Shown here: one piece after another, positions 7,981-16,976 of the stretch | Layout: each line of letters starts with the position of its first letter | Position numbering within the stretch: position 1 is the stretch's first letter | Assembly: GCA_049324835.1 (NCBI GenBank) | Contig: JBMOMT010000024.1 | Location: 1 to 64,000 of the forward strand | Reading direction: 5' to 3' | DNA length: 64,000 nt | Source of the DNA: JBMOMT01 sp049324835 | GTDB lineage: Bacteria; Chloroflexota; Anaerolineae; CAYNKW01 | Position numbers and translations under genes: made by a program | The notes under the pieces: generated by a model | What the model saw: only the letters and a program-made list of their open reading frames with translations | What the model was told of the DNA's origin: nothing | The model's database searches: none

Positions 7981-8006
7981 TAGGACGGGATGGCGATCCC
8001 GTCCTA
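7981..8006. repeat. Perfect inverted repeat between binding-protein and permease genes
   Basis: TAGGACGGGAT and ATCCCGTCCTA form an 11-bp stem with a 4-base loop, not followed by a T run. It resembles a short dispersed palindrome rather than a terminator. Confidence 0.5.
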
Positions 8007-8029
8007 TGTAATCTTGCGGAGGGCAGTTT

Positions 8030-9283
8030 ATGACACGTTATCTGATCCGTCGGGTGCTGCAAGCTATTCCGGTGCTCCTGTTCATCAGTGTGGCAGTCTA
8101 TGGCCTGATCATCGTCAGCCCGGTGGATCCGCTGTCCATCTATGAAGAGAACCCCAACATCACGCCGGAAGACATGGCCATGCTGGAATACCGGTTGGGC
8201 CTGCGGCAACCGGCTTTTTTGAACTTTCGGGGCAGCAACGGCACCGTCGTGGCGGAAAAGGTCGAGCTGTACAACAAGGCCGAGGCCTCCGGGGGCATTG
8301 AGGCCAAAAAGACCGGGGAGCTAACCAGGGGAACCCGCGTGGCCGTGGTCGATGCAACCAACACTCAGGCCGGCGAGGCCTGGGTCAAAGTGCTGTGGGT
8401 CGAGGATCGTATCACCGGCTGGACAGAGCGGGCGAATCTCTCCATTCGGGTGAATCCGTTCGACAGTCGTTATTTTAGATGGCTTTTTGCCGTGCTCCAG
8501 GGCGATCTGGGCCGCTCGAACGTCGAGCGTCGTCCGGCGCTGGATATCATCCTGGAACGTTTTCCGGCTACCTTTTATCTGATGAGTGTGTCTTTTATCG
8601 GTCAACTGCTCATTGCGCTGCCCGTCGGCATCATCTCGGCCATCAAACAGTATTCTATTTTCGATCACCTGTTCACCATTCTGGCCTACGCGGGGCGCTC
8701 GATTCCCATTTTTTGGTTTGGCCTGTTGTTGATCATCATCTTTCACTCTACCCTCGACTGGCCGACCTGGTTTGGCGAAAGCCTGGCGGGTAAACCGCTT
8801 TTCCCAGGCGGCGGCATGTATGATACCCGGCTCCGGTTGGAGCTGGGTTACGCGCCCTGGTGGGATTATCTGTATCACCTGATTTTGCCGGTGGCCATGC
8901 TCAGTGTTTTCGGCGCGGCGAGTTACATGCGTTACATGCGCGCCAGCATGCTGGAGGTGATTCACCAGGATTACATCCGCACGGCGCGGGCCAAGGGCCT
9001 CAAGGAACGTGTGATCCTTTACAGCCACGCGCTCAAGAACGCAGCTATTCCCATCGTGACCATCGTGGCGCTGGATTTACCCATTCTCTTTGGTGGGGCG
9101 TTGTTCACCGAAACGATCTTTAGCTGGCCGGGCATGGGCAAACTCTTTTTCCGCTCGGCGCAGCGGGTGGATTATTCGGTTCTAATGGGCATCGTCATGA
9201 TCAATGCCACGCTCATCGTCACTTTTAACCTGTTGGCCGATCTGGTCTATGCCTTTCTCGATCCCCGCATCCGGTATGAATGA
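8030..9283 (+). CDS. Peptide ABC transporter permease, DppB type, with inserted SH3b-like domain
   Basis: 417 residues, longer than the usual 305-340. Residues 1-30 are the first membrane helix (RRVLQAIPVLLFISVAVYGLI). The remaining helices run from about 185, with the EAA-loop EVIHQDYIRTARAKGL near 305 that contacts the ATPases, and the C-terminal VYAFLDPRIRYE. Between helix 1 and the GDLGRS segment, residues about 66-142 form an extra block with beta-rich SH3b features: KVELYNK, LTRGTRVAVVD, EAWVKVLW and ITGWTERANLSI. It is predicted to face outward. It works with the DppC-type permease that follows; no ATPase genes are present in the window. Confidence 0.88.
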   Translation: MTRYLIRRVLQAIPVLLFISVAVYGLIIVSPVDPLSIYEENPNITPEDMAMLEYRLGLRQPAFLNFRGSNGTVVAEKVELYNKAEASGGIEAKKTGELTRGTRVAVVDATNTQAGEAWVKVLWVEDRITGWTERANLSIRVNPFDSRYFRWLFAVLQGDLGRSNVERRPALDIILERFPATFYLMSVSFIGQLLIALPVGIISAIKQYSIFDHLFTILAYAGRSIPIFWFGLLLIIIFHSTLDWPTWFGESLAGKPLFPGGGMYDTRLRLELGYAPWWDYLYHLILPVAMLSVFGAASYMRYMRASMLEVIHQDYIRTARAKGLKERVILYSHALKNAAIPIVTIVALDLPILFGGALFTETIFSWPGMGKLFFRSAQRVDYSVLMGIVMINATLIVTFNLLADLVYAFLDPRIRYE

Positions 9284-9302
9284 GGCTGGAGAGGAGTTTT
9301 TG

Positions 9303-10301
9303 ATGTCCGATTCAGAGGCTGTGCGACCCCACGAGATGGCGGCTGAAAACGACGATCAGAGAAGGAAAACGTTGCTCGAGGCCATGTCGCCTCGAGACCT
9401 GGGCCTGGGATACCGCGAAGAACAAACCATGACCCAGATGGTCTGGCGGTCCTATCGTCGTCACAAGCCGGCCATGATCGGCACGGTGATTGTCCTCATG
9501 TTTGCCCTGGCAGCCATTTTTGCGCCTCTCCTCAGCCCTTACGATCCGGAAAAGACTTCCCTGAGCGAAAAGCTCGATCCGCCCTCTGCCCAACACATCA
9601 TGGGCACCGACGAGTTGGGCCGCGATCAGTTGACGCGCATTCTCTATGGTGGACGGGTGTCACTCAGCATTGGCGTCATGGCCATGGCCCTGGCGGTGAC
9701 GGTCGGGGCGACCATCGGCGGCCTGGCCGGCTTTTACGGCGGTTGGGTGGACAATATCTTGATGCGTTTCACCGACATGATGCTGGCCTTTCCTCAACTG
9801 TTCATTCTCATCATCCTGGCCCTGGCCCTGCGTGATATCCCCATAGATGCGCTGCGGGGCACGGCATTTGCCAGTATTTTTTCCATCGTGCTGGTCATCG
9901 CCGTGCTGGCCTGGATGCAGGTGGCCCGGCTGGTGCGGGCCTCTTTTCTCTCGCTCAAGGAAAAAGAGTTCATCGAAGCGGCGCGTTGCGCCGGCGTGCC
10001 CAACCGGCGCATCATGATCCGCCACCTGTTGCCCAACGCCATGAGCCCCATCATCGTGGCGGCCACCTTTCGTGTGGCCACCTCCATCATCACCGAGTCG
10101 GGCCTGAGCTACCTGGGTTTCGGCGTGCAACCGCCCACCCCAACCTGGGGCAACATGCTCAAGAACGCTCAGGATCAGATGACGCGCGCCCCGTGGACGG
10201 CCATCTTTCCGGGGTTGATGATCTTTATCGCCGTGATTGCCATCAACTTTATCGGCGATGGCCTGCGCGATGCGCTGGACCCCTACAAAGTAGAGACCTG
10301 A
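9303..10301 (+). CDS. Peptide ABC transporter permease, DppC type
   Basis: 332 residues. The N-terminal tail of about 55 residues is cytosolic and charged, then helix 1 (PAMIGTVIVLMFALAAIFAPLL), the family signature MGTDELGRDQLTRILYGGRVSL, and four further helices with the EAA-loop FIEAARCAGVPNRRIMIRHLLPNAM. It ends LRDALDPYKVET, typical of DppC. The start follows GGAGAGGAG at good spacing; an ATG at 9276 overlapping the upstream stop is an alternative giving nine more residues. Partner of the DppB-type gene. Confidence 0.92.
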   Translation: MSDSEAVRPHEMAAENDDQRRKTLLEAMSPRDLGLGYREEQTMTQMVWRSYRRHKPAMIGTVIVLMFALAAIFAPLLSPYDPEKTSLSEKLDPPSAQHIMGTDELGRDQLTRILYGGRVSLSIGVMAMALAVTVGATIGGLAGFYGGWVDNILMRFTDMMLAFPQLFILIILALALRDIPIDALRGTAFASIFSIVLVIAVLAWMQVARLVRASFLSLKEKEFIEAARCAGVPNRRIMIRHLLPNAMSPIIVAATFRVATSIITESGLSYLGFGVQPPTPTWGNMLKNAQDQMTRAPWTAIFPGLMIFIAVIAINFIGDGLRDALDPYKVET

Positions 10302-10326
10302 CGGCTGTCGAACACCCGTCAGGTCT
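10294..10326 (+). terminator. Hairpin overlapping the dppC-type stop codon
   Basis: AGACCTGACGG and CCGTCAGGTCT form a perfect 11-bp stem around an 11-base loop. The following sequence is not T-rich, so termination by this element alone is uncertain. Confidence 0.4.
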
Positions 10327-10382
10327 GGTGATAGATTACCAGGGCGACAAGGCTGTCGGCCAGTTTGCTCTTTTTTTCCTGG

Positions 10383-10410
10383 GGCAGGCTTTGTTGCCTG
10401 CCTTTTGTTT
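10383..10410 (+). terminator. Rho-independent terminator
   Basis: Stem GGCAGGC / GCCTGCC with loop TTTGTT, followed directly by TTTTGTTT. It lies between the permease genes and the first M20 gene, so the peptidases may be partly uncoupled from the transporter. Confidence 0.65.
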
Positions 10411-10434
10411 CTGCTCAAGTCAAATGGAGGAAGC

Positions 10435-11628
10435 ATGAGTCATCTGGAAGATCTGAAACGACGGGCGCTGGCCCAAGTGGATGCCCGGCGCGACGAGTTG
10501 ATCCGCATCGCCGATACGATCCACGCCAACCCGGAGGTGGCCTTTGAGGAGCACCAATCGGCGGCGCTGCTGTGCCGTGTGCTGGAGGAGAACGGTTTCA
10601 CCGTGGCGCGCGGCGTGGCCAACCTGGAAACAGCTTTCGTGGCGGGCCTGCCCAACCGCGGCCGCCCCACGGTGGCTTTTTTGGCCGAATACGATGCTTT
10701 ACCCGGCCTGGGCCACGCCTGCGGCCACAACCTGATCGGCACCTCGGCTGTTGGCGCGGCGCTGGCTGTGAAGGCGGTATTGGCAGAACTGCCGGGCGCC
10801 GTCCAGGTCATCGGCACACCGGCCGAGGAGGGCGGCGGCGGTAAGGTCATCATGGTCGATGCCGGAGTGTTCGAGGGCGTGGACGCAGCCCTGATCGTGC
10901 ATCCTTCCAGTAAAAACAAAACACGCGGCAGCTCACTCACCAGCTACAAGATCCGCGTCGAGTTTTTCGGCAAACCGGCCCACGCCGCCGCCAAACCCGA
11001 TGAAGGCATCAACGCCCTGGATGCGATCATTCTCACGTTTAACGGCATCAACGCCCTGCGCCAGCACCTGCGCGATGACGCCCGCATCCACGGCATCATC
11101 ACCCACGGCGGCGACGCGCCCAACATCGTGCCGGAATACGCCGCGGCCAGGTTCTACGTCCGAGCCGTCGATGTGCCCTACACCGAAGAGATGATCCAGA
11201 AGGTGCGGGGCTGCGCCGAGGGGGCGGCGCTGATGACCGGCGCCCGGCTGGAATTCGAGGAATATGCCCCCCATTACGAAAACATGCTCTCCAACCCGGT
11301 GCTGGCGCATCTGTTCGAGGCCAACATGGCCGCACTGGGCATTGCGCTTTCACCACCGGAAGATAAAGAGCGCATGGGCTCCACCGATATGGGCAACGTC
11401 ACCCAGGTGGTGCCGGGGTTACATCCATCCATCGTTATCGGGCCGGAAGAGATGGGCGGCCACACCGCCGAGTTCTGTGAGGCCGCCGGCTCGCCCGCTG
11501 GCCACGAGGGCATGATCCAGGCCGCCAAGCTGATGGCCATGACGGCGGTGGATCTGTTGGCTCAGCCGGATAACCTGGTTGCTGTCAGGCAGGCCTTTGA
11601 AGAGCAAAAGCGGCAGCAGGGAGGCTGA
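10435..11628 (+). CDS. M20-family amidohydrolase (AbgB/PM20D2-like), paralogue 1
   Basis: 397 residues with the M20 two-domain layout: catalytic metal motif GHACGHNLIG near residues 97-106, GTPAEEGGGGK with the catalytic Glu pair near 129-139, a dimerisation domain that begins around FGKPAHAAAKPDEGINALDA, and a late GGHTAEF His. These dinuclear zinc enzymes split peptides, N-acyl amino acids or p-aminobenzoyl-glutamate in the cytosol. GGAGG precedes the ATG. It is the first of three tandem paralogues next to a peptide importer, so hydrolysis of imported peptides is likely. Confidence 0.9.
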   Translation: MSHLEDLKRRALAQVDARRDELIRIADTIHANPEVAFEEHQSAALLCRVLEENGFTVARGVANLETAFVAGLPNRGRPTVAFLAEYDALPGLGHACGHNLIGTSAVGAALAVKAVLAELPGAVQVIGTPAEEGGGGKVIMVDAGVFEGVDAALIVHPSSKNKTRGSSLTSYKIRVEFFGKPAHAAAKPDEGINALDAIILTFNGINALRQHLRDDARIHGIITHGGDAPNIVPEYAAARFYVRAVDVPYTEEMIQKVRGCAEGAALMTGARLEFEEYAPHYENMLSNPVLAHLFEANMAALGIALSPPEDKERMGSTDMGNVTQVVPGLHPSIVIGPEEMGGHTAEFCEAAGSPAGHEGMIQAAKLMAMTAVDLLAQPDNLVAVRQAFEEQKRQQGG

Positions 11629-11634
11629 CAGGTC

Positions 11635-12822
11635 ATGTTACAGGCAGACGATCTGAAACAGCATATCGTGGCGGCCATCGAGGGCATGCGCCGCGAGTTG
11701 ATCCGCATCGCCGATACGATCCACGCCAACCCAGAGGTAGCCTTTGAGGAGCGCCAATCGGCGGCATTGTTGAGCCGCACGCTGGAGGAGGCTGGTTTCA
11801 CCGTGGCGCGCGGCGTGGCCAACCTGCCGACCGCCTTTGTCGCCACGCTCGACGGCTCCGGCGGCCCCAGGGTGGCTTTTCTGGCCGAGTACGATGCCTT
11901 GCCTGGGCTGGGCCACGCCTGCGGCCACAACCTGATCGGCACGGCGGCTGTGGGCGCGGCGCTGGCGATGAAAACGGTGCTGTCAGAGCTGGCGGGCACG
12001 ATTCAGGTCATCGGCACGCCAGCCGAGGAGGGCGGCGGCGGCAAAGTCTATCTGGTGGATGCGGGCGTCTTTGAAACCGTCGACGCGGCCATGATGGTGC
12101 ATCCCTCATCCAAGAACCAGCTTCGCCGTACCTCACTCACCAGCTACAAGATCCGCATCGAGTTTTTCGGCAAGCCGGCCCACGCCGCCGCCAAACCCGA
12201 CGAGGGCATCAACGCCCTGGATGCGATGATCATGACCTACAACGGTCTCAATGCCCTGCGCCAGCACCTGCGCGACGATGCCCGGGTGCACGGTATCATC
12301 ACTCACGGCGGCGATGCGCCCAACATCGTGCCCCAGTACACCGCGGCGCGCTTTTACGTCCGCGCGGCCGATACACCCTATGCGGCTCAGGTGGTGGAAA
12401 AGCTGCGCGCCTGCGCCGAAGGGGCGGCGCGAGCCAGCGGTGCGCGCCTGGAATTTGGCGAGTACGCGCCGCGTTACGATAATCGCCTGCCCAACCCGGT
12501 GCTGGCCGATCTGGCCGAGGCCAACATGCGGGCCCTGGGGCTGGCGCTGAGCGCGCCCGACGAACGTATGGGCTCGTCCGACATGGGCAATGTCAGCCAG
12601 GTGGTGCCGGCCATCCACCCGTATGTGGCCATCGCGCCGGAAGAGGTGGGCGGTCACACCGCCGAGTTTTGCGCGGCAGCCGGCTCCCCGGCCGGCCACG
12701 AAGGCATGATCCAGGCGGCCAAGATCCTGGCCATGACGGCGGTCGATCTGTTGCTCGAACCCAGGCGCGTGGTCGAGGCCAGGCGGGCCTTTGAAGCACA
12801 AAAGAAACAGCAAGGAGGATAA
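11635..12822 (+). CDS. M20-family amidohydrolase (AbgB/PM20D2-like), paralogue 2
   Basis: 395 residues, the closest relative of the gene just upstream; long stretches agree in both protein and DNA, for example DTIHANPEVAFEE, GHACGHNLIGT and FGKPAHAAAKPDEG. All metal and catalytic motifs are kept. It starts six bases after the upstream stop with only GGAGGCTGACAGGTC as ribosome site, so translation is probably coupled. Sequence differs most in the N-terminal helix and in the region around residues 205-290, which could change substrate choice. Confidence 0.9.
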   Translation: MLQADDLKQHIVAAIEGMRRELIRIADTIHANPEVAFEERQSAALLSRTLEEAGFTVARGVANLPTAFVATLDGSGGPRVAFLAEYDALPGLGHACGHNLIGTAAVGAALAMKTVLSELAGTIQVIGTPAEEGGGGKVYLVDAGVFETVDAAMMVHPSSKNQLRRTSLTSYKIRIEFFGKPAHAAAKPDEGINALDAMIMTYNGLNALRQHLRDDARVHGIITHGGDAPNIVPQYTAARFYVRAADTPYAAQVVEKLRACAEGAARASGARLEFGEYAPRYDNRLPNPVLADLAEANMRALGLALSAPDERMGSSDMGNVSQVVPAIHPYVAIAPEEVGGHTAEFCAAAGSPAGHEGMIQAAKILAMTAVDLLLEPRRVVEARRAFEAQKKQQGG

Positions 12823-12829
12823 ACATACC

Positions 12830-14026
12830 ATGGCAGACATCGAAACATTAAAACGGCGGGTCATCGAGGCGGTGGACGCCCGGCGCGAGGAGCTGATTCG
12901 TATTTCGGACACCATTCATGCCAACCCAGAGCTGGCCTTCGAAGAGTTCAAGGCAGCAGCGCTGCTGAGCGGCACGCTGGAGCAGAGTGGTTTTGCCGTG
13001 GAGCGCGGCGTGGCGGGCCTGGAGACGGCTTTTATTGCTACCTTGAACGGCAACGGCAGCGGCCCCAGGGTGGCCATTCTGGCCGAGTACGATGCCCTGG
13101 CCGGGTTGGGCCACGCCTGCGGGCACAACATCATCGGCACGGCAGCCATTGGCGCCGGGCTGGCGGTCAAGACGGTGATGCCAGAGCTGGCGGGCACGCT
13201 GCAGGTGATCGGTACGCCGGCCGAGGAGGGCGGCGGCGGCAAGGCCATCATGGTCGATGCCGGCGTTTTCGAGGGCGTCGACGCGGCGATGATGATTCAT
13301 CCGGCGTCGCGTAATTTGCTGGGCCGCCTGGCGCTGACGGCCATCTCGATCAGTATCGAGTTTTTCGGCAAGCCGGCCCACGCCGCCGGCGCGCCGGATC
13401 AGGGCATCAATGCCCTGGACGCAATCGTGTTGACCTTTAGCGGCATCAATGCCCTGCGGCAGCACGTCCGCGACGACGCCCGCATTCACGGTATCATCAC
13501 CCACGGCGGCGACGCGCCCAACATCATCCCCGAATATACCAGGGCCGAGTTTATCGTCCGCGCTGCCGATACGCCCTATGCTTTGGAAGTGTTGGAAAAA
13601 GTGCGCGCCTGCGCCGAGGGGGCGGCTCTGGCCACCGGGGCGCGGCTGGAGATCAAACAGACCGGGCCGCGCTACGACGCCCGCATGCCCAATCCGCATC
13701 TGGTGCAGTTGTTCAAGGCCAACCTGGAGGCGCTGGGCCTGGAGGTGGAGCTGGCCAAGGGCAACGAGCGTATGGGCTCTTCCGACATTGGCAACGTCAG
13801 CCAGGTGGTGCCGGCCATTCACCCCTACATCGCCATCGCAGCCGACGAGGTGGGCGGCCACACCAGCGAGTTTCGGCAGGCGGCGGCTTCACCTGCCGGC
13901 CACGAGGGGTTGATCAACGCGGCCAGGGCGCTGGCTATGACGGCGGTGGATCTGCTGGCCGAGCCGGAGAACGTGCGCCGGGCCAGAGAGGCCTTCGAGT
14001 TGCAGAAAAAGCGGCAGGGAGGGTAG
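12830..14026 (+). CDS. M20-family amidohydrolase (AbgB/PM20D2-like), paralogue 3
   Basis: 398 residues. It keeps GHACGHNIIGT, GTPAEEGGGGKAI, FGKPAHAAGAPDQGIN and GGHTSEF, but is the most diverged of the three: HPSSKN becomes HPASRN and the block after it (LLGRLALTAISIS) is different. The ATG has a strong AAGGAGG ten bases upstream, better than that of paralogue 2, so its output may be set independently. Same inferred role in breaking down imported peptides or amidated compounds. Confidence 0.9.
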   Translation: MADIETLKRRVIEAVDARREELIRISDTIHANPELAFEEFKAAALLSGTLEQSGFAVERGVAGLETAFIATLNGNGSGPRVAILAEYDALAGLGHACGHNIIGTAAIGAGLAVKTVMPELAGTLQVIGTPAEEGGGGKAIMVDAGVFEGVDAAMMIHPASRNLLGRLALTAISISIEFFGKPAHAAGAPDQGINALDAIVLTFSGINALRQHVRDDARIHGIITHGGDAPNIIPEYTRAEFIVRAADTPYALEVLEKVRACAEGAALATGARLEIKQTGPRYDARMPNPHLVQLFKANLEALGLEVELAKGNERMGSSDIGNVSQVVPAIHPYIAIAADEVGGHTSEFRQAAASPAGHEGLINAARALAMTAVDLLAEPENVRRAREAFELQKKRQGG

Positions 14027-14033
14027 GGGGCGT

Positions 14034-15407
14034 ATGGCCAGAGCGCACGAGCTGGAAAAACAGATCATCGGTGAGGTGTGGACCTCGCCCGAGATTTACA
14101 CCAACGTGGAGCGGCTGTGTGATTTCGGCAGCCGTTTCGCCTGGACCGAGAGCGAACGCCAGGCGCGGGATTTCATCGAGGCCAGGTTTCGCGACTATGG
14201 CCTCAGGAACGTGCGGTTGCCCACCTTCGATTACACCGGCTGGGCGCGGGGCGAGGCGAGCCTTCGCGTAGTGAGACCGGTACAAAAAGAACTGCCCTCG
14301 GCGCTGTCGCTGGTCTACTCACCCGGCACGCCGCCGCAAGGCCTGCGCGCCGAGGTGGTCGATGTGGGTCAGGGTTCCAAGTCCGAATACGCTGCCCAGG
14401 GCGCTGCGCCTGGGGGCAGGTTTGTTTTGGCCGGCACCGATAGCCCCTCCGGCGGGCGGTGGATTCATCGCCGGGAGAAATATGGACGGGCGGTGGCGGC
14501 AGGGGCGGTGGGTTTCCTGTTCGCCAATCACCTGCCCGGCCTGCTGGCCCCCACCGGCAGCCTGCGTCCGGGTCGACTGGCCGAGATGCCGGCGGTGGGT
14601 TTGAGTCACGAGGATGGTTTTGTGCTGCGGCGGCTGCTGCGTGAGGGCGCGGCGGTCGAACTGGAACTGCGGATGGACAACCGCACCGGCCCGGCTCAGT
14701 TCAGCCATGTGGTGGGTGAAGTGCCCGGCCTGCGCTACGACGAGATCGTGGTGGTGGGGGCGCATTATGACGGCCACGACATCAGCCAGGGCGCGGTGGA
14801 CGATGCCTCTGGCACGGCGCTGGTGATGGAGCTGGCCCGCGTCTTTGCTCCGCTGGCCGGGCAACTGCGGCGCACGCTGCGCTTTGAGACCTACGCCGCC
14901 GAAGAGCTGGGTGTGTTCGGCTCGACCACCTACGTCGAGGCGATGAGCAACGCCGAGATCGCGGCGGTGGATTTTATGCTCAACCTGGATGGCGGCGCGT
15001 TGCGCAGCGGCCGCGGGCTGGCTTTGCAGGGGCTCAAAGAGTTGCAGCCGCTCTTTGCCACTTTTGTGCGCCAGATGGGCTATCCGCTGGAACTGACGCA
15101 GCAGATCGGCACGGCGTCGGATCATTTTCCTTACTTTTTGCGCGGCGTGCCGGCGGCTTCTCTGTTCGCCAGCCGCCCGCCAGGGCTGGGGCGCGGTTTT
15201 GGCCACACCAGGGCCGACACACTGGACAAGGTGGATCAGGTGGAGCTGCGTGAGAGCGCCATGGTGGCGGCGCGGTTGCTGCTGCGTCTGGCCGATCACA
15301 GCGGCCCCATCGGGGAAAAACGCTCGCCAGAGGTGATCCGGGATCTTTTGCTGGCCCACGAGCTGGAAGAGCCACTGCGCGCCCAGGACAAATGGCCCTA
15401 TGGCTGA
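14034..15407 (+). CDS. M28-family metallopeptidase with PA-type insert
   Basis: 457 residues. The C-terminal half has the co-catalytic zinc site of M28 aminopeptidases in order: GAHYDGH (His), DDASGTALVMEL (Asp), AAEELGVFGS (Glu pair), NLDGG (Asp) and SDHFPYFL (His). Residues about 95-200 look like a protease-associated domain. No signal peptide is seen, so it is probably cytosolic. It follows the M20 genes by seven bases and completes a peptide-degradation set. The C-terminus carries an adjacent promoter for the next gene. Confidence 0.88.
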   Translation: MARAHELEKQIIGEVWTSPEIYTNVERLCDFGSRFAWTESERQARDFIEARFRDYGLRNVRLPTFDYTGWARGEASLRVVRPVQKELPSALSLVYSPGTPPQGLRAEVVDVGQGSKSEYAAQGAAPGGRFVLAGTDSPSGGRWIHRREKYGRAVAAGAVGFLFANHLPGLLAPTGSLRPGRLAEMPAVGLSHEDGFVLRRLLREGAAVELELRMDNRTGPAQFSHVVGEVPGLRYDEIVVVGAHYDGHDISQGAVDDASGTALVMELARVFAPLAGQLRRTLRFETYAAEELGVFGSTTYVEAMSNAEIAAVDFMLNLDGGALRSGRGLALQGLKELQPLFATFVRQMGYPLELTQQIGTASDHFPYFLRGVPAASLFASRPPGLGRGFGHTRADTLDKVDQVELRESAMVAARLLLRLADHSGPIGEKRSPEVIRDLLLAHELEEPLRAQDKWPYG

Positions 15408-15414
15408 TTTTGCT

Positions 15415-15443
15415 TTGACAGATCATGGGCGGCATGATATAAT
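15415..15443 (+). promoter_or_regulatory. Consensus sigma70-type promoter
   Basis: TTGACA and TATAAT separated by exactly 17 bp, starting just after the M28 stop. It serves the dihydroorotate-dehydrogenase-like gene, whose start is 75 bp downstream of the -10. Confidence 0.85.
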
Positions 15444-15518
15444 GTCGGTCGTGGTGTGGCCGGATGTTTCAGGGCCGGAAATCAAGCGCTTTATTATCAT
15501 CCGACGGAGGATAAACTT

Positions 15519-16514
15519 ATGGCTGATCTGACGACGACTTATCTGGGCCTGACGCTCAAAAATCCTATCGTACCATCAGCTTCACCGCTGTCCAAGAGAA
15601 TCGACGACATCAAGCTGATGGAAGACGCTGGCGCGGGAGCGGTGGTGCTCTATTCGCTTTTCGAAGAGCAAATCGAGATGAACCCCTCTCAGTTGGGTCA
15701 CATACTGGATCACGGGGCCACGGGTCTGGCCGACGCCATGGCCTATTTTCCATCGGCCAACGAGTATGCCCGCACGCCGGACGATTATCTGGAGCACGTG
15801 CGCCGGGCCAAGGAAGCGGTCGATATGCCGGTCATCGCCAGCCTGAACGGCGTCAGCCGGGGCGGCTGGGTGCAGTACGCCAAAAAGATCCAACAGGCCG
15901 GCGCCGATGCGCTGGAACTCAACGTCTATTTTTTGCCGGTCAAAGAGACGCTCTTTGCCGAGGACGTGGAGACGCTGTACCTGGATATTCTCAGAGAGGT
16001 CAAAAAGCACGTCACCATTCCGGTGGCGGTTAAACTCAGTCCCTTTTTCAGCGCGCTGACCAATTTCGCCGATCGGCTGGTGGCGCACGGCGCCGACGGG
16101 CTGGTGCTGTTCAACCGTTTCTACCAGCCAGACATCGACGTGGATACCGAGGCGGTGCGCCCCAGTGTGCTGTTTAGCACCTCCTTCGAGATGCGTCTGC
16201 CGTTGCGTTGGGTGGCTATCTTGAGCGGGCAGTTGCAGGCCTCGTTGGCCCTGACCACCGGCGTGCACACCTCCGATGACGTGATCAAGGCGCTGCTGGC
16301 CGGCGCCGATGTGGCCATGGCCTGCTCGGTGTTGCTCAAAGAGGGCGTGCAGGAGATCAGCGAGCTGGTCAAGGGTGTGTATGCCTGGATGGATGGTAAG
16401 GGCTATGAATCGCTGGGTGATTTCAAAGGCAAGATGAGTTTAAAGTCTTACATCGAACCGGCGGCCTTTGAGCGCGGCAGCTACATGAAGTTGCTCAACA
16501 GCTATCGGCCCTGA
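15519..16514 (+). CDS. Dihydroorotate dehydrogenase-like flavoprotein
   Basis: 331 residues of the DHOD-like group (PyrD-related, not the standard PyrD). It starts MADLTTTYLGLTLKNPIVPS, with the FMN-barrel features VIASLNGVSRGGWVQYAKKIQ, ADALELNVYF, IPVAVKLSPFF and the glycine-rich TTGVHTSDDVIKALLAGAD near the end that binds FMN phosphate. The usual catalytic Cys/Ser loop position is not clear by eye. ACGGAGG precedes the ATG. It stands alone between its own promoter and a terminator. Members often accompany anaerobic oxidoreductase systems, but the substrate here is not known. Confidence 0.85.
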   Translation: MADLTTTYLGLTLKNPIVPSASPLSKRIDDIKLMEDAGAGAVVLYSLFEEQIEMNPSQLGHILDHGATGLADAMAYFPSANEYARTPDDYLEHVRRAKEAVDMPVIASLNGVSRGGWVQYAKKIQQAGADALELNVYFLPVKETLFAEDVETLYLDILREVKKHVTIPVAVKLSPFFSALTNFADRLVAHGADGLVLFNRFYQPDIDVDTEAVRPSVLFSTSFEMRLPLRWVAILSGQLQASLALTTGVHTSDDVIKALLAGADVAMACSVLLKEGVQEISELVKGVYAWMDGKGYESLGDFKGKMSLKSYIEPAAFERGSYMKLLNSYRP

Positions 16515-16554
16515 GCGTGGCGGCGTTGTTTTTAAAAAGCTGGATGATCGTCGA

Positions 16555-16590
16555 GGCCCTGGACAGTGGGTGTCCGGGGCCTTTTTGTGT
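16555..16590 (+). terminator. Rho-independent terminator after the DHOD-like gene
   Basis: GGCCCTGGAC pairs with GTCCGGGGCC (one G-T pair) around a 7-base loop, followed by TTTTTGTGT. The minus-strand DUF192 gene ends about 20 bp beyond. Confidence 0.8.
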
Positions 16591-16610
16591 CATCGGCGGG
16601 CAGCCGGCGG

Positions 16611-16970
16611 TCAGGAGGGATCGGGAAAAGAGAGCATATCGCCGATCTCGACCTTGTCCAGAGCGGAGGGATGGGCTTCGATGTAAAAACAGGCCGGTCG
16701 CTCTGGGGCATAGATGAAGCGCCAGGGGCGCGCCAGGGTTTTGTCGACCACGCGGCGGTCCTGGTTGAGCCAGATGACGGCGATGGGGAAAAAGACAAAC
16801 AGCATGGTGATGGCGGTAGCGTTGAGGCTTTCGTGTTGCTCCACAAAGATATAAGCCTGGTCTTTTCTGAGGGAACGGCGGCACATGAGGCCCAATCCAC
16901 GCCGCAAGAAGGTGTTACAACAAGTGATATCTGAGGCAATGTCCAGGTTGCGGGTCACGTTGCGCAGCAT
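16611..16970 (-). CDS. DUF192 family protein
   Basis: 119 residues matching the DUF192 pattern: N-terminal RNVTRN, then RRGLGLMCRRSL, a hydrophobic TAITMLFVFFPIAVIWLNQD in place of the usual HTFFMRFPIDVVFLD strand, RPWRFIYAP and a terminal KVEIGDMLSF. The function of this family is not established. Most members are secreted; none of the usual signal peptide is visible here. It starts six bases after the PBP2 stop and is the last gene of the rod-shape operon. Confidence 0.75.
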   Translation of the reverse strand: MLRNVTRNLDIASDITCCNTFLRRGLGLMCRRSLRKDQAYIFVEQHESLNATAITMLFVFFPIAVIWLNQDRRVVDKTLARPWRFIYAPERPACFYIEAHPSALDKVEIGDMLSFPDPS

Positions 16971-16976
16971 GGTGTA

